A DNA stretch of 7,559 bases from Anaerolineales bacterium (lineage in GTDB: Bacteria; Chloroflexota; Anaerolineae; Anaerolineales; Villigracilaceae). The stretch spans positions 1-7,559 of the forward strand of contig JAEURF010000079.1 in assembly GCA_016789205.1 (NCBI GenBank). The letters run 5' to 3'. The position numbers were made by a program, and so were the translations under genes. The notes under the pieces were generated by a model. The model did no database searches. It was given only the letters and a program-made list of their open reading frames with translations, and was not told the DNA's origin. Shown piece by piece: positions 5,371-7,559 of the stretch. Numbering within the stretch: position 1 is the stretch's first letter; the number at the start of each line of letters is the position of its first letter.

Positions 5371-6279
5371 ATGTCAGATATTTTAGTCATCGGCTCGCTA
5401 AATGCGGATTTAGTTGTCAAATCACCGAGGTTTCCAAAGCCCGGCGAAACAATCAGTGGAGAAGATTTACAAATCATTCCCGGCGGCAAAGGTGCAAATC
5501 AAGCCGTTGCGGCGGCGAGACAAGGTGTAGATGTTTCAATGGTTGGCAGAGTGGGGAATGATAGCTTTGCTCCGTTTTTGGTTGATAATCTTAAAAAAAA
5601 TAATGTAGATACATCTCATGTGTTAGAAACTGAATCCGCAACGGGAACTGCGATTATTGTCGTTGATTCCAGTGGACAAAACAGCATTGTATTGTCACCG
5701 GGTGCAAATGGAAAAGTAACTCCACAAGATGTAGATTCGGCACCAGATGCCAAAATCTTGCTTTTGCAATTTGAAATTCCGATAGAAACAGTTTTACACG
5801 CTACTAAACGATATAAATCTAAAAGCACAAAGGTTATTTTGAATCCTGCGCCTGCCAAAGAAATTTCCGATGAATTGCTATCTCATGTTGATATTTTGAT
5901 TCCGAACGAAAGTGAATTATCTTTATTGAGTAAGCAACAGGTGACTGATTTTAAGTCTGCTGAAGTTGCGGCAAAAGAATTATTGAAATATGGGATTCAA
6001 ACAATTATTGTCACATTGGGTAAAAATGGCGCGTTGATTGTGGAAAGTACACAAGTAAAACATGTAAACACTTATAAAGTGGATGTTGTAGATACTACAG
6101 CTGCTGGTGATTCTTTTATTGGCGGGTTTGCATCTGCTTTGTTAGAAAATAAATCGTTAGAAGAAGCGGTTCGTTACGGATGTGCTTATGGAGCATTGGC
6201 AACTACAAAATTTGGTGCTCAACCATCAATCCCTACAAAAGAAGAAGTGGAGAAATTCATGTCATTGCGAGGAGCGTAG
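5371..6279 (+). CDS. rbsK: Ribokinase (PfkB family)
   Basis: Ribokinase phosphorylates D-ribose to ribose 5-phosphate with ATP in the cytosol. The 302-residue protein shows the ribokinase pattern: GSLNADLVV (8-16, with sugar-binding Asn11 and Asp13), PGETISGED (24-32), GGKGANQAVAAARQG (38-52), NPAPAKE (158-164), PNESE (178-182), TLGKNGA (215-221) and the PfkB signature DTTAAGDSFIGGF (241-253) with catalytic base Asp247, then GAQPSIPT (282-289). Length is normal. It begins 2 bases after the HEPN stop without a clear ribosome site, suggesting coupling. Its final codons ATG TCA TTG CGA GGA GCG TAG are the left end of palindromic repeat copy 2, so residues MSLRGA and the stop codon come from the element. 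With the following nucleoside hydrolases it forms a route from nucleosides to ribose 5-phosphate. Confidence 0.96.
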   Translation: MSDILVIGSLNADLVVKSPRFPKPGETISGEDLQIIPGGKGANQAVAAARQGVDVSMVGRVGNDSFAPFLVDNLKKNNVDTSHVLETESATGTAIIVVDSSGQNSIVLSPGANGKVTPQDVDSAPDAKILLLQFEIPIETVLHATKRYKSKSTKVILNPAPAKEISDELLSHVDILIPNESELSLLSKQQVTDFKSAEVAAKELLKYGIQTIIVTLGKNGALIVESTQVKHVNTYKVDVVDTTAAGDSFIGGFASALLENKSLEEAVRYGCAYGALATTKFGAQPSIPTKEEVEKFMSLRGA

Positions 6280-6369
6280 TGACGACATCGTACCCGTATG
6301 GGTAAGCAATCCCCTCGTTAATCATGAGATTGCTTCGGGCTAAGAACAAGACCGCCCTCGCAAAGACAT
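6259..6369. repeat. Stop-anchored palindromic repeat element, copy 2 (overlaps the rbsK 3' end)
   Basis: The terminal arms ATGTCATTGCGAGG (6259-6272) and CCTCGCAAAGACAT (6356-6369) are reverse complements at 13 of 14 positions. The inner stem AAGCAATC (6304-6311) pairs with GATTGCTT (6328-6335), and CCCG (6293-6296) can continue the stem with CGGG (6336-6339) if the 7 bases TATGGGT bulge out. A small local hairpin, ACCC-GTAT-GGGT (6292-6303), occupies the same spot. The first 21 bases are coding sequence of rbsK. The sequence ATATTAAATA follows the right arm (6368-6377, sharing its last two bases) and leads directly into the nucleoside hydrolase ATG. Confidence 0.85.
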
Positions 6370-6379
6370 ATTAAATATT

Positions 6380-7327
6380 ATGACCTCAAAAATTATTATA
6401 GACACTGACCCCGGCGTGGACGACGCGCTGACATTCCTCCTTGCGCTTGCTTCGCCTGAAATTAAACTCGAGGCATTAACTTCCGTGCATGGAAATATTG
6501 GAATTGAAAATACAACCCGCAATGCACTTGCTGTATTGGAACTTGCACATGCGAGTCATATTCCAGTTGCTAGAGGATGTGAACTTCCAATCATTAGTCG
6601 TTCATATAATTCTGGAAAAAATGTGCATGGAGTAAAAGGTGTTGGGAATGCTGAATTGCCTGAACCAAAATCAAAAGTTGTCAATCAACATGCCATTGAT
6701 TTTTTAATTGAAAAAGTTAATGCAGAACCCAATCAAATCAGTGTGTTTCCAATTGGTCCGCTAACCAATATTGCACTTGCTATCACAAAAGAACCATCCT
6801 TTGCCAAAAATATCAAAGAACTGGTTATCATGGGTGGTGCAATTAAACACGGCGGCAATGCTACACCACTAGCAGAGTTTAATATCTATGCAGACCCACA
6901 CGCCGCACATGTTGTTTTTCATGCTGGCATTCCGATTAAATTAATCCCATTGGATGTGACCTATCAATGCTTACTAACAACAGCAGATGTTGAAGAAATT
7001 AATCAAATCAAATCACCAATTGCGACATTTATCAAAGATGCAACTTCTGTATATATAAATTTTTACAAACAATATGAAGGGTTTGATGGTTGCGCTTTGC
7101 ATGACCCACTTACACTCGCAACCATTATTGCCCCAGAATTGCTGACTTTTGAAGAATATCATATTGATGTAGATATGTCTGGCGGAATATCGAATGGAAA
7201 TACATTTGCTGATTTTATGAAAGTTTCAAAAAAGCCTGCCAACATGCAAGTGGCAATGCAAGTGCGTGGAAAAGAATTTATAGAATTATTTATTAATAGA
7301 ATGGAAAATTTGTGTCAAAAAATCTAA
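6380..7327 (+). CDS. Inosine-uridine-type nucleoside hydrolase (complete copy)
   Basis: This cytosolic N-ribohydrolase (IunH/Rih family) splits purine and/or pyrimidine nucleosides into base and ribose. The 315 residues carry the calcium-binding motif DTDPGVDD (8-15: Asp10, Asp14, Asp15), HGN (37-39), HGVKGVG (83-89), GPLTN (126-130), EFNIYADPHAA (166-176, including Glu166 and Asn168) and ALHDPL (239-244, His241 and Asp242). These positions coincide with the active-site numbering known for the Crithidia enzyme, so it is very probably active. Base preference cannot be decided by eye. The ATG at 6380 puts the motif at its usual distance from the N-terminus; no Shine-Dalgarno is visible in the AT-rich ATATTAAATATT just before it. 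The stop codon's last base is the first base of repeat copy 3. A paralogue starts 111 bases downstream, and ribokinase lies upstream, consistent with nucleoside salvage. Confidence 0.95.
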   Translation: MTSKIIIDTDPGVDDALTFLLALASPEIKLEALTSVHGNIGIENTTRNALAVLELAHASHIPVARGCELPIISRSYNSGKNVHGVKGVGNAELPEPKSKVVNQHAIDFLIEKVNAEPNQISVFPIGPLTNIALAITKEPSFAKNIKELVIMGGAIKHGGNATPLAEFNIYADPHAAHVVFHAGIPIKLIPLDVTYQCLLTTADVEEINQIKSPIATFIKDATSVYINFYKQYEGFDGCALHDPLTLATIIAPELLTFEEYHIDVDMSGGISNGNTFADFMKVSKKPANMQVAMQVRGKEFIELFINRMENLCQKI

Positions 7328-7419
7328 TGTCATTGCGAGGAGTGATAGCGACGAAGCAATCCCCTAATTAATGATGAGATTGCTTCGTCAGACTGCTCAG
7401 CAGTCTTCCTCGCAACGAA
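7327..7419. repeat. Stop-anchored palindromic repeat element, copy 3
   Basis: The left arm ATGTCATTGCGAGG begins on the final A of the nucleoside hydrolase stop codon; the right arm is CCTCGCAACGA (7408-7418). The inner stem is perfect over 12 bp: GACGAAGCAATC (7350-7361) with GATTGCTTCGTC (7378-7389). A second small hairpin, GACTGC-TCA-GCAGTC (7391-7405), sits between the inner stem and the right arm, so the element can fold as a branched structure. Its loop region is nearly the same as in copy 2 (3 differences over 31 bases from CAATCCCCT to TGCTTCG). It is followed by the same ATATTAAATA (7420-7429) as copy 2. Confidence 0.87.
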
Positions 7420-7428
7420 ATATTAAAT

Positions 7429-7433
7429 AAGGA
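7429..7433 (+). promoter_or_regulatory. Ribosome binding site of the second nucleoside hydrolase
   Basis: AAGGA lies 4 bases before the ATG at 7438. The first hydrolase copy lacks this sequence although the ten bases preceding it (ATATTAAATA) are shared. Confidence 0.55.
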
Positions 7434-7437
7434 AAAC

Positions 7438-7559
7438 ATGCAAAAACATATTATCTTAGACTCTGACCCCGGCATTGATGACTCACTGGCGATTTTGCTC
7501 GCTCTCGCCTCGCCTGAACTTGGGCTCAAAGGCGTCAGCACGATTCACGGGAATGCCTC
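7438..7559 (+). CDS. Second inosine-uridine-type nucleoside hydrolase, 5' end only (paralogue of the preceding gene)
   Basis: Forty codons are visible from ATG 7438 before the window ends. The protein begins MQKHIILDSDPGIDDSLAIL and reaches TIHGNA at residues 35-40. It carries the calcium-binding Asp10, Asp14 and Asp15 and Asn39 of the family at the same positions as the upstream gene. Over these 40 residues the two proteins are identical at 22 positions, so this is a tandem but clearly diverged paralogue. A good ribosome site (AAGGA) precedes it. The catalytic centre and base-specificity residues lie beyond the window. Two adjacent hydrolases with ribokinase suggest a division of labour by nucleobase, which is inference. 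Confidence 0.9.
   Translation, partial: MQKHIILDSDPGIDDSLAILLALASPELGLKGVSTIHGNA

Noticed and set aside
5343..5561. 72-codon + strand frame across the HEPN-rbsK junction
   Set aside because: It overlaps both genes in another frame, and its Arg/Cys-rich composition is that of an out-of-frame translation of the rbsK start.
4529..7419. Integron-like cassette array, since each gene is followed by a palindromic element at its stop codon
   Set aside because: No GTTRRRY / RYYYAAC core sites are seen in the elements, no integrase is present, and the genes include housekeeping recF. The resemblance is only in layout.

Overview
The window is a compact, moderately AT-rich stretch of bacterial chromosome. 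All recognisable genes lie on the + strand and gaps are short. There is no rRNA, tRNA, CRISPR array, transposase gene or phage gene. Gene content and style (RecF with an SRGQVRT-type signature, a cyclic-nucleotide/membrane PH fusion, a MNT-HEPN pair, frequent weak or absent Shine-Dalgarno sequences, odd repeats in the gaps) would fit an uncultured Chloroflexota/Anaerolineae-like bacterium. That placement is an impression from recalled family features, not a measurement.

Left half (1-4525). In order: the 3' end of a 3-hydroxyisobutyrate/tartronate-semialdehyde reductase-family gene; a thioredoxin-fold (redoxin) protein with an unusual CECPHS active site; a 602-residue membrane protein joining a cyclic-nucleotide-binding domain to two copies of a membrane-anchored bacterial PH-like module; peptide deformylase (def); and recF. 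The three longer gaps here hold degenerate heptanucleotide arrays, in which a short word recurs every 7 bases. The third array is mirror-arranged (four GTC heptads, then GAC heptads) and folds into a long hairpin ending at the recF start codon.

Right half (4526-7559). In order: a minimal nucleotidyltransferase (MNT) and a HEPN-domain protein overlapping by 4 bases; ribokinase (rbsK) 2 bases later; a complete inosine-uridine-type nucleoside hydrolase; and the first 40 codons of a second, paralogous one. Nucleoside hydrolase (nucleoside to base plus ribose) followed by ribokinase (ribose to ribose 5-phosphate) makes a coherent nucleoside-salvage group, with a possible toxin-antitoxin-like pair embedded at its head. 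A TATAAT box 7 bases before the MNT start codon suggests a leaderless transcript for MNT-HEPN-rbsK.

The gaps in this half hold three copies of one palindromic element of about 90-110 bp. Its ends are ATGTCATTGCGAG and CCTCG(C/T)AAnGA, around an inner GAAGCAATC/GATTGCTTC stem. Every copy sits on or within 3 bases of the stop codon of the gene before it. One copy supplies the last six codons and the stop of rbsK. These stop-anchored elements and the heptad arrays are the most unusual content of the window.
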